NCBI RefSeq assembly: GCF_027568515.1
Contig: NZ_JANKZF010000018.1
Location: 1-64,000, forward strand
Reading direction: 5' to 3'
Length of the DNA: 64,000 bases
Source: Arthrobacter sp. HY1533
Lineage (GTDB): Bacteria > Actinomycetota > Actinomycetes > Actinomycetales > Micrococcaceae
Shown here: positions 1 through 7,801 of the stretch, piece after piece
Layout of the letters: the number at the start of each line of letters is the position of its first letter
Position numbering within the stretch: position 1 is the first letter of the stretch
Notes under the pieces: model-generated
Told to the model about the DNA's origin: nothing
The model's input: only the letters and a program-made list of their open reading frames with translations
The model's database searches: none
Translations under genes and position numbers: made by a program

Positions 1-86
<86 letters not shown>

Positions 87-360
87 TAACTAAACAGACA
101 CACACAACCACACCGGAAAAAGATGATGGCCATGTGCACTAAATTCGAAACCAGCTAAACGGCCAGCCGTCACCACAGGGGCGGCAACAACCAACCAAAT
201 AACCAATTCAATACAATAAATTGGTATCAATAAAACTTGGCACACTATTGAGTTCTCAAACAACAACTGCATTCGAGTACTTGCAATCCGTATTCTCCGG
301 ACTGGTTTTCATCGTTGCGATGGTCTAACTTTATTTCAATGGAAACTATTTTGTCCAATC
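87..360 (-). promoter_or_regulatory. rRNA operon leader and probable promoter
   Basis: This AT-rich stretch precedes 16S on the minus strand. At 241-265 the minus strand reads TGTTGTTTGAGAACTCAATA, the leader block typical of actinobacterial rrn operons (boxA-like antitermination and rRNA processing region). A plausible promoter has a -35 TTGGAC (353-358) and a -10 AATAAA or ATAAAG (329-335) with a 17-18 nt spacer. The exact promoter is an inference; the leader block is directly visible. Confidence 0.6.
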
Positions 361-551
361 CGCATTGTGTGCGGCTTGTCACTTCATGTTTTCCATAAAA
401 CCGTATTTTCAATTGTTTGAATTCAAATCGAAGAGTCGACTGTATTCATTCAGTTTGTTTAGGTTTTTGGCTTCTTGCGAGGTGGTGGGCTCTGCTCCGT
501 TGCCGGAGTGGCTCAGCGTTGCGCAAGCAACAGATAGAACAATACACAGAT
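361..551. other. Non-coding gap upstream of the rrn promoter
   Basis: About 190 nt, AT-rich compared with the genes. Short open frames cross it on both strands, but none has a ribosome site or a recognisable protein. It may hold upstream elements that stimulate the rrn promoter; nothing more specific is visible. Confidence 0.4.
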
Positions 552-581
552 GCCCGCCCCCAATGCAAATCGGGGGCGGGC
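552..581 (-). terminator. tyrS terminator hairpin
   Basis: A perfect 10-bp stem GCCCGCCCCC/GGGGGCGGGC with a 10-nt loop lies just beyond the tyrS stop codon. The following minus-strand bases are only moderately T-rich. It separates tyrS from the rrn promoter that reads in the same direction. Confidence 0.7.
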
Positions 582-605
582 AGGGTCTCGATCGACCGGT
601 GAACG

Positions 606-1916
606 TCAGCCGGCGAGTTCAACCATGGCGAGTGTTCGCTTGCCACGGCGCACCAGCAGGTACTTGCCATGCAGTGCCTCGGGTGCACCAAGAACGGCGT
701 CAAGATCTGTGACCTTGGCATTGTTCACGTAGGCGCCGCCCTCCCCCACCGTGCGTCGGGCTTCCGAGTTCGTCTTGGACAGTCCCGAGGCAACCAGGAG
801 CTCGACAATGCCCAGGCCCGCGGCCGGCGCCGTGGCATGCGGCAATTCGCGGGTTGCCGATTCCAGCGTTGCAACATCCAGCTCGGACAGTTCGCCCTGG
901 CCAAACAATGCAGCGGATGCCGCAATGACCTTCAGCGTGGCGTCCACGCCATGGACCAGTGAGGTCACCTGGAAAGCAAGGGTGCGCTGGCCTTCGCGGG
1001 CCTGCGGCTTTTCGGCAACAGCATCGGCGATGGCGGCGATCTCCTCGCGGGAGAGGAAGGTGAAGACCTTCAGGCGGTCCACCACGTCGGCGTCGGCCGT
1101 GTTGAGCCAGAACTGGTACATGTCGAACGGGCTGCACATGGCGGCGTCGAGCCAAATGGCGTTGCCCTCGCTCTTGCCGAACTTGGTGCCGTCCGAGTTG
1201 GTGATCAGCGGCGTGCCCAGTGCGTGCACCGAGGCGCCCTCCACCTTGCGGATCAAATCGGTGCCGCTGGTCAGGTTTCCCCACTGGTCGGAACCACCCT
1301 GCTGCAGGACGCAGCCGTACTGGCGGAACAGCTCCAGGTAGTCCATGCCCTGCAGGATCTGGTAGCTGAATTCGGCGTAGCTGATGCCCTCGTCCGAGTT
1401 CAGCCGGGAGGCAACAATGTCCTTCTTGATCATGGTGCCAACACGGAAGTACTTGCCCACATCGCGCAGGAAGTCCAGAACCGACATGGGCTCGGTCCAG
1501 TCAAGGTTGTTGACCATGCGTGCGGCGTTCTCGCCCTCGAAGGACAGGAAGCGCTGCACCTGGCCCTGCAGGTAGCCGACCCACTCGGAAACTGTTTCCT
1601 TGGAGTTCATGGTGCGCTCTGCCGTGGGGCGCGGGTCCCCCACCAGGCCGGTCGAGCCGCCCACCAGCCCCAGCGGCTTGTGGCCGGCGAGCTGCATGCG
1701 GCGCATGGTCAGCAACTGGACCAGGTTGCCCAGGTGCAGGCTCGGCGCGGTGGGGTCAAAACCGCAGTAATACGTGATCGGCGCGCCGGCGAGCAGCTCC
1801 TCGAGGGCTGCCTCATCGGTGGAGACCTGGACCAGGCCCCTCCACTTGAGCTCCTGCCAAACATTGGCGAAGCTGGAGTCGTTCTGGGGGACGCGGAGTT
1901 CTGTTTGCAAAGACAC
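606..1916 (-). CDS. tyrS: Tyrosyl-tRNA synthetase
   Basis: Charges tRNA-Tyr with tyrosine in the cytoplasm. The 436-residue length is normal for the bacterial class I enzyme. The HIGH-type signature is HLGN at residues 61-64, preceded by the tyrosine-pocket stretch YYCGFDPTAPS. The KMSKS-type loop reads KFGKS near residue 245. A C-terminal S4-like RNA-binding segment (GGAYVNNAKV...LVRRGKRT) ends the protein. Immediately downstream are a terminator and the rrn promoter; upstream is helR in the same direction behind its own hairpin, so tyrS is probably transcribed alone. Confidence 0.97.
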   Translation of the reverse strand: MSLQTELRVPQNDSSFANVWQELKWRGLVQVSTDEAALEELLAGAPITYYCGFDPTAPSLHLGNLVQLLTMRRMQLAGHKPLGLVGGSTGLVGDPRPTAERTMNSKETVSEWVGYLQGQVQRFLSFEGENAARMVNNLDWTEPMSVLDFLRDVGKYFRVGTMIKKDIVASRLNSDEGISYAEFSYQILQGMDYLELFRQYGCVLQQGGSDQWGNLTSGTDLIRKVEGASVHALGTPLITNSDGTKFGKSEGNAIWLDAAMCSPFDMYQFWLNTADADVVDRLKVFTFLSREEIAAIADAVAEKPQAREGQRTLAFQVTSLVHGVDATLKVIAASAALFGQGELSELDVATLESATRELPHATAPAAGLGIVELLVASGLSKTNSEARRTVGEGGAYVNNAKVTDLDAVLGAPEALHGKYLLVRRGKRTLAMVELAG

Positions 1917-1984
1917 ACCCCAAAATTACCAGCACGACGGCGTTTCTTCGCCATTGTGCCCGGCGCCGCCCCGGGTGTGTGTCC

Positions 1985-2010
1985 GGGCCGGGAGACGGCT
2001 CCCCCGGCCC
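1985..2010 (-). terminator. helR terminator hairpin
   Basis: GGGCCGGG (1985-1992) and CCCGGCCC (2003-2010) form an 8-bp GC stem with a 10-nt loop, ten bases past the helR stop on the minus strand. There is no clear U-run, so termination strength is uncertain. Confidence 0.45.
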
Positions 2011-2019
2011 GTGGGCCCG

Positions 2020-4260
2020 CTAGTGTTCGATGCCTGCCGGGAGCGGCTGCGAGGTCACCATGCGCAGGCGCTGGGTGGGCCGGGTCATGGCCACGTACAG
2101 GTCCCCGACCCGGCCGTTGGCGCCGGCCAGCAGGGCCGCCGGTTCAACGATGACAACGCCGTCGAACTCCAGCCCCTTGGCCTCGTGCGGGTCAATCACG
2201 ACAATGTCCTGCTCCAGTGATCCGGCACCGTGGCCGATCCGGGAGCCGTAGACGGCCCGGAGTGCCGCAGCAGTTTCCTGCACCATGGCCGGCGGGGCAA
2301 TCACGGCGACCAGGCCGCCGCCCACCGCGGCGGTTTCCTCGGGCATGGCGGCGACAACCTGGGCAACCACATCGGCTGCGGCGACGCGGTCAACGATGGG
2401 TTCCCATTCGCCGTCGCGCACGGCCTTGGGTGCCGAAACAACCTGTCCGGCGGCGTTGGCCATGCGCACGGCCGCCTTGGCAATCTGGGACGGCGTGCGG
2501 TAGTTGACCGTGAGCTCCTCCAGGGTCCAGCGCTCCCCCATGAAGGGAGTGAGTGCCTGCTGCCAGGACATGGCGCCGGCAGCGGAGCTGGTCTGGGCGA
2601 TGTCGCCGACAATCGTGAAGGATTTAACGGGGCAGCGGCGCACCAGCAGGCGCCACTGCATGGGCGAGAGTTCCTGCGCTTCATCCACCACCACGTGGCC
2701 GTAGGCCCAGGTCCTGTCCGTCAGGGCCCGCTCCGCGCTGGTCTGGGAGGCACCTTCAACAATGTTGTAGTCAGCCAGCTGCTCGGCAGTCAGGATGCCG
2801 TCCACGCCGGAGTCCTCCAGCTGCTGGTTCATGTTGGAGATGGCTTTTTCGGCGTTGGCGAGGTCGCGCTTGCGCTGGGCCTCGGCGCTGGCCTGGGCCC
2901 GCCCGCCCGTGGCGTCCATGTCGCCGAGGAGTTCGGCTGCCTCATCCAGCAGCGGCACGTCCGACTCGCTCCAGGGCGCGCCGGCGCTGCGCAGCAGCAG
3001 GTCCCGCTGGTCTTGGCTGAAGCCGGGCGTCACGGCGGCCAGGATTTCCGGCTTGCTGAACATGTCATCGATGAGCTTCTGTGCCGTCATGGGCATCCAG
3101 CACAGGTTCAGCATGACGCGCACGTCGCGGGAGGAGCGCACGTCCTCGGCCAGGTAGGACCGGTCTGCGTTGTTGCCGGCGCCGGCGGATTCGATGTGCT
3201 CGCGCAACTGGTCCGTCAGCTCGCGCAGCAGTGTCTTGACGAAGGTGACGCGCGCGTCGTTGTGCGGCAGGCCCGTGGCCCGCGCCCTGTCCCGGGCGCG
3301 GCGCACCTGGCGGACGGTGAGGATCAGGCGGGTGCCTTCGACGTCGAGCCTGACATCCTCGCGGGGCAGGCGCTGGCGGTTGGCAACGGCGTTGGCCACC
3401 ACCTGGGCCATGACGGGCCGGCCCTTCAGTTCGGCCGCCTCGGCGGATTCAGGGGCGGTGGCGCGGACGCCGGGGAACAAGTTGCCCACGCTGGCCATGA
3501 CCACGCCGGTCTCGCCCAGGGAGGGCAGCACGCGCTCGATGTACTTCATGAACGCATTGGACGGGCCAACGAGCAGCACGCCGGCCGACTGCAGGCGTTC
3601 GCGGTGCGTGTACAGCAGGTAGGCGGCCCGGTGCAGGGCCACGGCGGTCTTGCCGGTGCCGGGTCCGCCCTGGACCACGAGTGCGCCACTGAGCGGTGAG
3701 CGGATGATCCGGTCCTGCTCAGACTGGATGGTGCCCACGATGTCATTCATGCGGCCTGTGCGCTTGGAGTTCAGGGCAGCCAGCAGCGCACCCTCGCCCT
3801 GCAGGTGTTCACCCTCTACGAGCATGGAGTGGTCCAGGACGTCGTCCTCAATGGCCTTGACGGAGCGGCCCTGCAGGAGCAGGTGGCGGCGGCGGCGCAC
3901 GCCCATGCGTTCGAAGGCGGTGGCCTGGTAGAACGTCCCGGCCTCGGGTGCGCGCCAGTCCACCATGAGCTGGCGGAGGTCTTCCGAGAGCAGGCCGATG
4001 CGGCCAATGTAGCGGACCTGGTCGTCGTCCAGGTCAAGGCGGCCGAACACGAGCCGGTCATCCACGGCGTTCAGCTGGTTCAGGCGGTCCTCATAGAGCG
4101 TGGCGAAGGCATCACGTTCGGAGCGGTTCTGGTGCGTGCCCATGGACTTGGCACGGCGCACCTCGCCCAGCTGCGCAACTTTTTCGGCGCGGAGTTCATC
4201 CAGGCGTGAATAGAGGCCATCAACGTAGCTGCGTTCTGTGGCCAATTCTTCGTCATACAT
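2020..4260 (-). CDS. helR: HelR/HelD-type RNA polymerase recycling motor ATPase
   Basis: A 746-residue UvrD-like superfamily 1 ATPase of the actinobacterial HelD (class II) group, which frees stalled or drug-blocked RNA polymerase from DNA. The N-terminal ~70 residues are charged and probably coiled coil. Walker A is GGPGTGKT at 198-205. The later DEAQE box (VVDEAQELS) and the GLEFD motif near the C-terminus are the other helicase-type ATPase motifs. The start is chosen by AGGAG 7 nt before the ATG. Members of this group displace rifampicin-bound polymerase and can give rifampicin tolerance; that role here is by family only. A true DNA helicase function is less likely. Confidence 0.85.
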   Translation of the reverse strand: MYDEELATERSYVDGLYSRLDELRAEKVAQLGEVRRAKSMGTHQNRSERDAFATLYEDRLNQLNAVDDRLVFGRLDLDDDQVRYIGRIGLLSEDLRQLMVDWRAPEAGTFYQATAFERMGVRRRRHLLLQGRSVKAIEDDVLDHSMLVEGEHLQGEGALLAALNSKRTGRMNDIVGTIQSEQDRIIRSPLSGALVVQGGPGTGKTAVALHRAAYLLYTHRERLQSAGVLLVGPSNAFMKYIERVLPSLGETGVVMASVGNLFPGVRATAPESAEAAELKGRPVMAQVVANAVANRQRLPREDVRLDVEGTRLILTVRQVRRARDRARATGLPHNDARVTFVKTLLRELTDQLREHIESAGAGNNADRSYLAEDVRSSRDVRVMLNLCWMPMTAQKLIDDMFSKPEILAAVTPGFSQDQRDLLLRSAGAPWSESDVPLLDEAAELLGDMDATGGRAQASAEAQRKRDLANAEKAISNMNQQLEDSGVDGILTAEQLADYNIVEGASQTSAERALTDRTWAYGHVVVDEAQELSPMQWRLLVRRCPVKSFTIVGDIAQTSSAAGAMSWQQALTPFMGERWTLEELTVNYRTPSQIAKAAVRMANAAGQVVSAPKAVRDGEWEPIVDRVAAADVVAQVVAAMPEETAAVGGGLVAVIAPPAMVQETAAALRAVYGSRIGHGAGSLEQDIVVIDPHEAKGLEFDGVVIVEPAALLAGANGRVGDLYVAMTRPTQRLRMVTSQPLPAGIEH

Positions 4261-4334
4261 GCAAAGCTCCTGAATACGTAAGGCATGCCACCAAAAGGCG
4301 GACCGTCCAGTCTATCCCCCGCGCGGCCGGCCCG

Positions 4335-4361
4335 CCGCCCCGCCGCGAAACGGCGGGGCGG
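4335..4361 (-). terminator. apt terminator hairpin
   Basis: A perfect 11-bp stem (CCGCCCCGCCG/CGGCGGGGCGG) with a 5-nt loop CGAAA lies 20 nt past the apt stop on the minus strand, ahead of helR. No U-run follows. Confidence 0.6.
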
Positions 4362-4381
4362 ACAGTCACCGGACGCTGCGG

Positions 4382-4966
4382 CTACACGTGCAACAGGGTG
4401 TGGACCTCGCGGCCGGGGAGGTTGGCCCGGCCGGGCAGCCCGTCAATCTCCATCACGACGCCGATGCCGGCCACCACGGCGCCCGTGCGCTCAAGCAGGG
4501 ACGCAGCCGCGCCGAGCGTGCCGCCCGTGGCGAGGACGTCGTCGAGAATTAACACACGCGTGCCAGCTGGCACGTCTTCCTGGTGCAGTTCCAGGGTGGC
4601 CTCGCCGTACTCCAGCGCGTAGCTTTCCGCGTACACCTCGCGGGGCAGTTTTCCGGCCTTGCGGATGGTGATGACACCCGTCCCGGTGGCGTAGGCGGCG
4701 GCCGCCGCGAGGAGGAATCCGCGGGCCTCAACACCGGCCACGGCGTCGAACTTTCCGGCGAAGTTGGCGACGATCGAATCCACCACCAGCTTGAAGGCGG
4801 CGGCGTCGGCAAAAACGGGGGTTAAATCTTTGAAAACAATGCCCGGCGCGGGGTAGTCGGCGACGGTTGCGCACAACTGCTCAACAACTGCGGAAACATG
4901 CGGGATTTCGGCTGTTTCAGGGGTGTTGGAAATGGGTGTTTCTGGGGCACTGGAAGTCTGGTTCAC
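4382..4966 (-). CDS. apt: Adenine phosphoribosyltransferase
   Basis: Purine salvage enzyme making AMP from adenine and PRPP in the cytosol. It has 194 residues with the PRPP-binding motif VLILDDVLATGGT in the second half and the FKDLTPVF stretch near the N-terminus that is typical of Apt. The first ~25 residues are Pro/Thr-rich and look like an unconserved extension. The start is a GTG with no clear Shine-Dalgarno sequence, so initiation could be leaderless or the start could be internal. It diverges from the acetyltransferase gene. Confidence 0.93.
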   Translation of the reverse strand: MNQTSSAPETPISNTPETAEIPHVSAVVEQLCATVADYPAPGIVFKDLTPVFADAAAFKLVVDSIVANFAGKFDAVAGVEARGFLLAAAAAYATGTGVITIRKAGKLPREVYAESYALEYGEATLELHQEDVPAGTRVLILDDVLATGGTLGAAASLLERTGAVVAGIGVVMEIDGLPGRANLPGREVHTLLHV

Positions 4967-5033
4967 ACAACAACGGTACAGGCTCTTGCCGGAGGGGTTT
5001 TCGCGGCCCGAAAAAGGTGCTTATATATTCTCC

Positions 5034-5693
5034 GTGCAACACAACATTTCACTTCCCGGACACGGTGTCCGGCTTGTGCCGCTCAGGCGTCGTCACGCGG
5101 CAGATTTGTTCCCCTACATCGATGTAGACATGTGGGCAGGGATGGCCTCGGAACGGCCCACGTCCAAGCGTGCCCTGGAACGGTTGTTCGCCTCCAGGAT
5201 CGCCGACCCCTCCATCATTGCCTTTGCCGTCATCGACGACGATACCGGCACCGTGGCGGGAACCACGAGCCTGTACGACTATGTGCCGGAGCAGTCGCGC
5301 ATTGAGCTGGGCATGACGTTTTTTGGCCGCAACTACTGGGGCCGCAACGTCAACGCCGCCTCCAAGCTGGCCCTGCTGGCCTTTGCCTTCGAGGAGCTGC
5401 TGGTGCACCGGGTGACGCTGCGCTGCGACGTCCGCAATGTGCGCAGCGCCGCGGCCATCGTGAAGCTGGGAGCCTCACACGAGGGGGTCCTGCGCGGCTA
5501 CCGGCGCGGCCACGACGGCACCCGGGTCGATTCCAGCGTGTACTCGCTGCTGGAACACGAATGGCCGGCCTCGCGCTCCGGGCTGGTCCAGCGCCTCACC
5601 CCGGCAGACCTGCTGCCCGAGGTGACGGAGCTCATTGAGTTCTCGGAGCAGCTGGTGCGCGCCGACGCCCAGCACGCACCGCTCCCGGCCTGA
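5034..5693 (+). CDS. GNAT-family (RimJ/RimL-like) N-acetyltransferase
   Basis: A 219-residue acetyl-CoA-dependent acetyltransferase. The fold shows in GVRLVPLRRRHAADLF, then RIELGMTFFGRNYWGRNVN (acetyl-CoA loop) and RVTLRCDVRNVRSAAAIVKLGASHEG, the RimJ/RimL pattern. The substrate is unknown; protein N-termini or small amines are usual for this group. The open frame reaches back to 4923, but the GTG at 5034 is preferred because homology begins there and TATATA lies six bases upstream, ideal for a leaderless transcript. Its 3' end overlaps mpg, on the other strand, by 62 bp. Confidence 0.8.
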   Translation: MQHNISLPGHGVRLVPLRRRHAADLFPYIDVDMWAGMASERPTSKRALERLFASRIADPSIIAFAVIDDDTGTVAGTTSLYDYVPEQSRIELGMTFFGRNYWGRNVNAASKLALLAFAFEELLVHRVTLRCDVRNVRSAAAIVKLGASHEGVLRGYRRGHDGTRVDSSVYSLLEHEWPASRSGLVQRLTPADLLPEVTELIEFSEQLVRADAQHAPLPA

Positions 5694-6297
5694 ACTTCGA
5701 GACCGTGGGCTCGCCGTCGAGCCAGAACCGCCAGGGATACTGCTCCGTTCCACCTGGCCCGCTGATGCCCACACGCGGCCCCGAACTCACATGCGTGGCC
5801 GGGGCCGCAGGCAGGCTGACGGTGACGGCGCCGCCAAGTGCGCCGATGCCGTTGTGTTCGCGGGCAAATCCCATGGCCTTGGCCAGCCTGGCCGGCCCTT
5901 GTGCAAGCTCGATGTCCGTTCTTGCCGTGGGGCGGCGCCGGCGCGCCAGTTCCAGGCCCTGGACAACCTCACCGGCCCGCAACAGGCAGCCAGAGGAGAG
6001 TCCCTCCGGGCGGCACACCAGGTTCGCGCTGAAGTGCATGCCGTAGCTGAAGTAGACGTACAGGTGCCCCGGCGGGCCAAACATGGCCGAGTTGCGCTCC
6101 GTCATGCCACGGTAGCTGTGCGATCCGGGGTCCGGATCGGCTGAATCGGCCGGGCCAAGATAAGCCTCCACCTCGGTAAGCCGGACGACGACGGGACCTT
6201 CCGCACTCTCATGCCGCACCAATGCGCCCAACAGGTACGGCGCCACCTCGGTGGCAGGTTGTTGCAGAAGTTCCAGGATGTCGATCGGGCGGCCCAT
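5632..6297 (-). CDS. mpg: DNA-3-methyladenine glycosylase (AAG/MPG type)
   Basis: Excises alkylated purines as the first step of base-excision repair. It has 221 residues of the AAG fold: LTEVEAYLGPADSADP contains the catalytic region, followed by GSHSYRGMTERNSAMFGPPGHLYVYFSYG, which is highly characteristic. The C-terminal ~15 residues are Arg/Pro-rich and lie in the overlap with the acetyltransferase gene. Its start is only 35 bp from that of alkA, transcribed the other way. TAGTTT sits six bases upstream of the ATG, consistent with a leaderless message. Confidence 0.92.
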   Translation of the reverse strand: MGRPIDILELLQQPATEVAPYLLGALVRHESAEGPVVVRLTEVEAYLGPADSADPDPGSHSYRGMTERNSAMFGPPGHLYVYFSYGMHFSANLVCRPEGLSSGCLLRAGEVVQGLELARRRRPTARTDIELAQGPARLAKAMGFAREHNGIGALGGAVTVSLPAAPATHVSSGPRVGISGPGGTEQYPWRFWLDGEPTVSKFRPGAVRAGRRRAPAAPRTQ

Positions 6298-6332
6298 GCA
6301 CCCAAACTAGCAGGGCGTGAAAGAATTCAGCC

Positions 6333-7274
6333 ATGCCCGAAAGCCTTGCGTTCACTTCCCCGTTCGAACCCGGAATCTTTGATTTTCTGGCGGCCCGTGC
6401 CGTGGCTGGCGTTGAGGAGGCCGGGCCCGACAGCTACGCCCGGACCATCATGCTGGCGGGCGGGCACGGCTGGTTCAAGGTCAGCTGGGACGGCAGCGCC
6501 CTGTGGCTGGAGCAGGACCTCGAAAACCCGCACGACGGCGCTGAACTCCTGTCCATGGTGCGGCACCTGTTCAACCTTGGCCACAACCCCGGGCCGGCCG
6601 ATGCTGCTGTGGGCTCCCACCCGGCGCTCGCCGATCGCGTGGCATCCCTGCCCGGGATCCGCCTGCCCGGCTGCGTCGACGCGGACGAGATCCTGATCCG
6701 GGCCATGGTGGGCCAGCAGATCACTGTCGCGGCCGCCCGCACCGCACTGGGCCAGTTGGCGGCCCTGGGGCGCGAGTCCAGGCTGCCGCACGCAACCATG
6801 GTGCGATTCTTTCCCCGGCCGGCCGAGATTGCCGCCGGCGGCCGCGGGATCCTGCGGGGCCCGCAGCGGCGGATTGATTCAATTGTGGCCGTGGCGGGCA
6901 TGCTGGCCGACGGTTCCCTGACGATCGGCCCCGCCGACACCGTTGACACCCTGGCGGCCAAGCTGCTGCCGATCCCCGGGATTGGGCCATGGACGGTGGG
7001 CTATGTTGCCATGCGGGTCCTGGGCAGCAGCGACATCTTCCTGCCGGGCGACGCCGCCGTGCGCAACGGCTACGGACTGTTGCGCGGGGACACCCTGGCC
7101 CAGGCCCGCACCATCAAGGCCCCGGAACTGTCGCGCATGGCGGAACAGTTGCGGCCATGGCGCTCCTACGCCACCTTGCACCTGTGGCGGGTTGCCGGGG
7201 AAAACGGCACTAGCGGCCGGCGGAACGCAGCTCCAGCAGGATTTCCGGCGATCGCGCGCGGCGCCAGCCAGTAG
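6333..7274 (+). CDS. alkA: AlkA-type DNA-3-methyladenine glycosylase II
   Basis: Second alkylation-repair glycosylase. The 313-residue protein has an AlkA N-terminal domain (residues ~1-110) followed by a helix-hairpin-helix glycosylase domain, with LLPIPGIGPWTVGYVAMRVL and the catalytic aspartate in FLPGDAAVRNG. No Ada methyl-acceptor domain is fused, unlike many actinobacterial AlkA proteins. The last ~22 residues overlap the HxlR gene on the other strand by 65 bp and look unconserved. AAGAAT lies six bases before the ATG, so translation may be leaderless. With mpg it forms a divergent repair pair. Confidence 0.9.
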   Translation: MPESLAFTSPFEPGIFDFLAARAVAGVEEAGPDSYARTIMLAGGHGWFKVSWDGSALWLEQDLENPHDGAELLSMVRHLFNLGHNPGPADAAVGSHPALADRVASLPGIRLPGCVDADEILIRAMVGQQITVAAARTALGQLAALGRESRLPHATMVRFFPRPAEIAAGGRGILRGPQRRIDSIVAVAGMLADGSLTIGPADTVDTLAAKLLPIPGIGPWTVGYVAMRVLGSSDIFLPGDAAVRNGYGLLRGDTLAQARTIKAPELSRMAEQLRPWRSYATLHLWRVAGENGTSGRRNAAPAGFPAIARGASQ

Positions 7275-7701
7275 TCTCAACGGTCAACGGCCGGGCGCAA
7301 TCCACACACCAATCCGCACTGTGGGATTCATTGCCGCACTCAAGGCAGTAAAAACGCATGGTGGCTCCCTGCTCCGGCGGCACAGTGTGCTTGCGTCCCC
7401 ACAGGCTCAGGGCATGAAGAACCGGAAGGGTGTCCGCACCCTTCTCTGTCAGCACATACTCCACCCGGGGCCTCGCGGCGCCGGCATAGGCACTCTTAGC
7501 CAAGAGTCCATGCTCCACCAAGCCCGCAAGGCGTCCACTGAGGACTGAGTCAGCAATGCCCAGCGAATGCTTCAGCGTGTCGAAGCGGCGGTTGCCGGTG
7601 AAGATCTCCCGCAGGATGAGCACCACCCACGGATCCCCTAGCACGTCCAAGGTGCGTGCGATGGGGCAAGCCTGCCCCGACCAGTCCGATCTCAGCGCCA
7701 T
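7210..7701 (-). CDS. HxlR-family transcriptional regulator with C-terminal zinc ribbon
   Basis: A 163-residue winged-helix regulator. The N-terminus CPIARTLDVLGDPWVVLILREIFTGNRRFDTLKHSLGI...LSGRLAGLVEHGLL is a full HxlR domain with the usual conserved cysteine. An extra C-terminal module FYCLECG...WCVDCARP has two CxxC pairs that could bind zinc; most HxlR proteins lack it. It diverges from an EamA permease and presumably controls it; a dyad lies between them at 7758-7780. The ligand is unknown. Confidence 0.88.
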   Translation of the reverse strand: MALRSDWSGQACPIARTLDVLGDPWVVLILREIFTGNRRFDTLKHSLGIADSVLSGRLAGLVEHGLLAKSAYAGAARPRVEYVLTEKGADTLPVLHALSLWGRKHTVPPEQGATMRFYCLECGNESHSADWCVDCARPLTVETTGWRRARSPEILLELRSAGR

Positions 7702-7757
7702 GGTTTCCCTCTTGTCGATTTCGTCGCGGAGCCATCGTCACACCGCCTGTTTTCAAT

Positions 7758-7780
7758 GTTACTATCTTCAGCATAGCTAC
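7758..7780. promoter_or_regulatory. Candidate HxlR operator dyad
   Basis: GTTACTAT (7758-7765) and ATAGCTAC (7773-7780) form an imperfect inverted repeat (6 of 8 positions) around CTTCAGC, in the 100-bp space between the HxlR gene and the divergent permease. An operator is expected here, but the dyad is short and could be chance. Confidence 0.35.
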
Positions 7781-7801
7781 GCATCGATCTGGGAGACCGC
7801 C

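Noticed and set aside
4261-4330. Rifampicin-associated element before helR
   Set aside because: No match to the GGGGCTTGCGGCAAGCCC-type dyad that precedes rifampicin-induced genes in Streptomyces was found in the helR upstream region.
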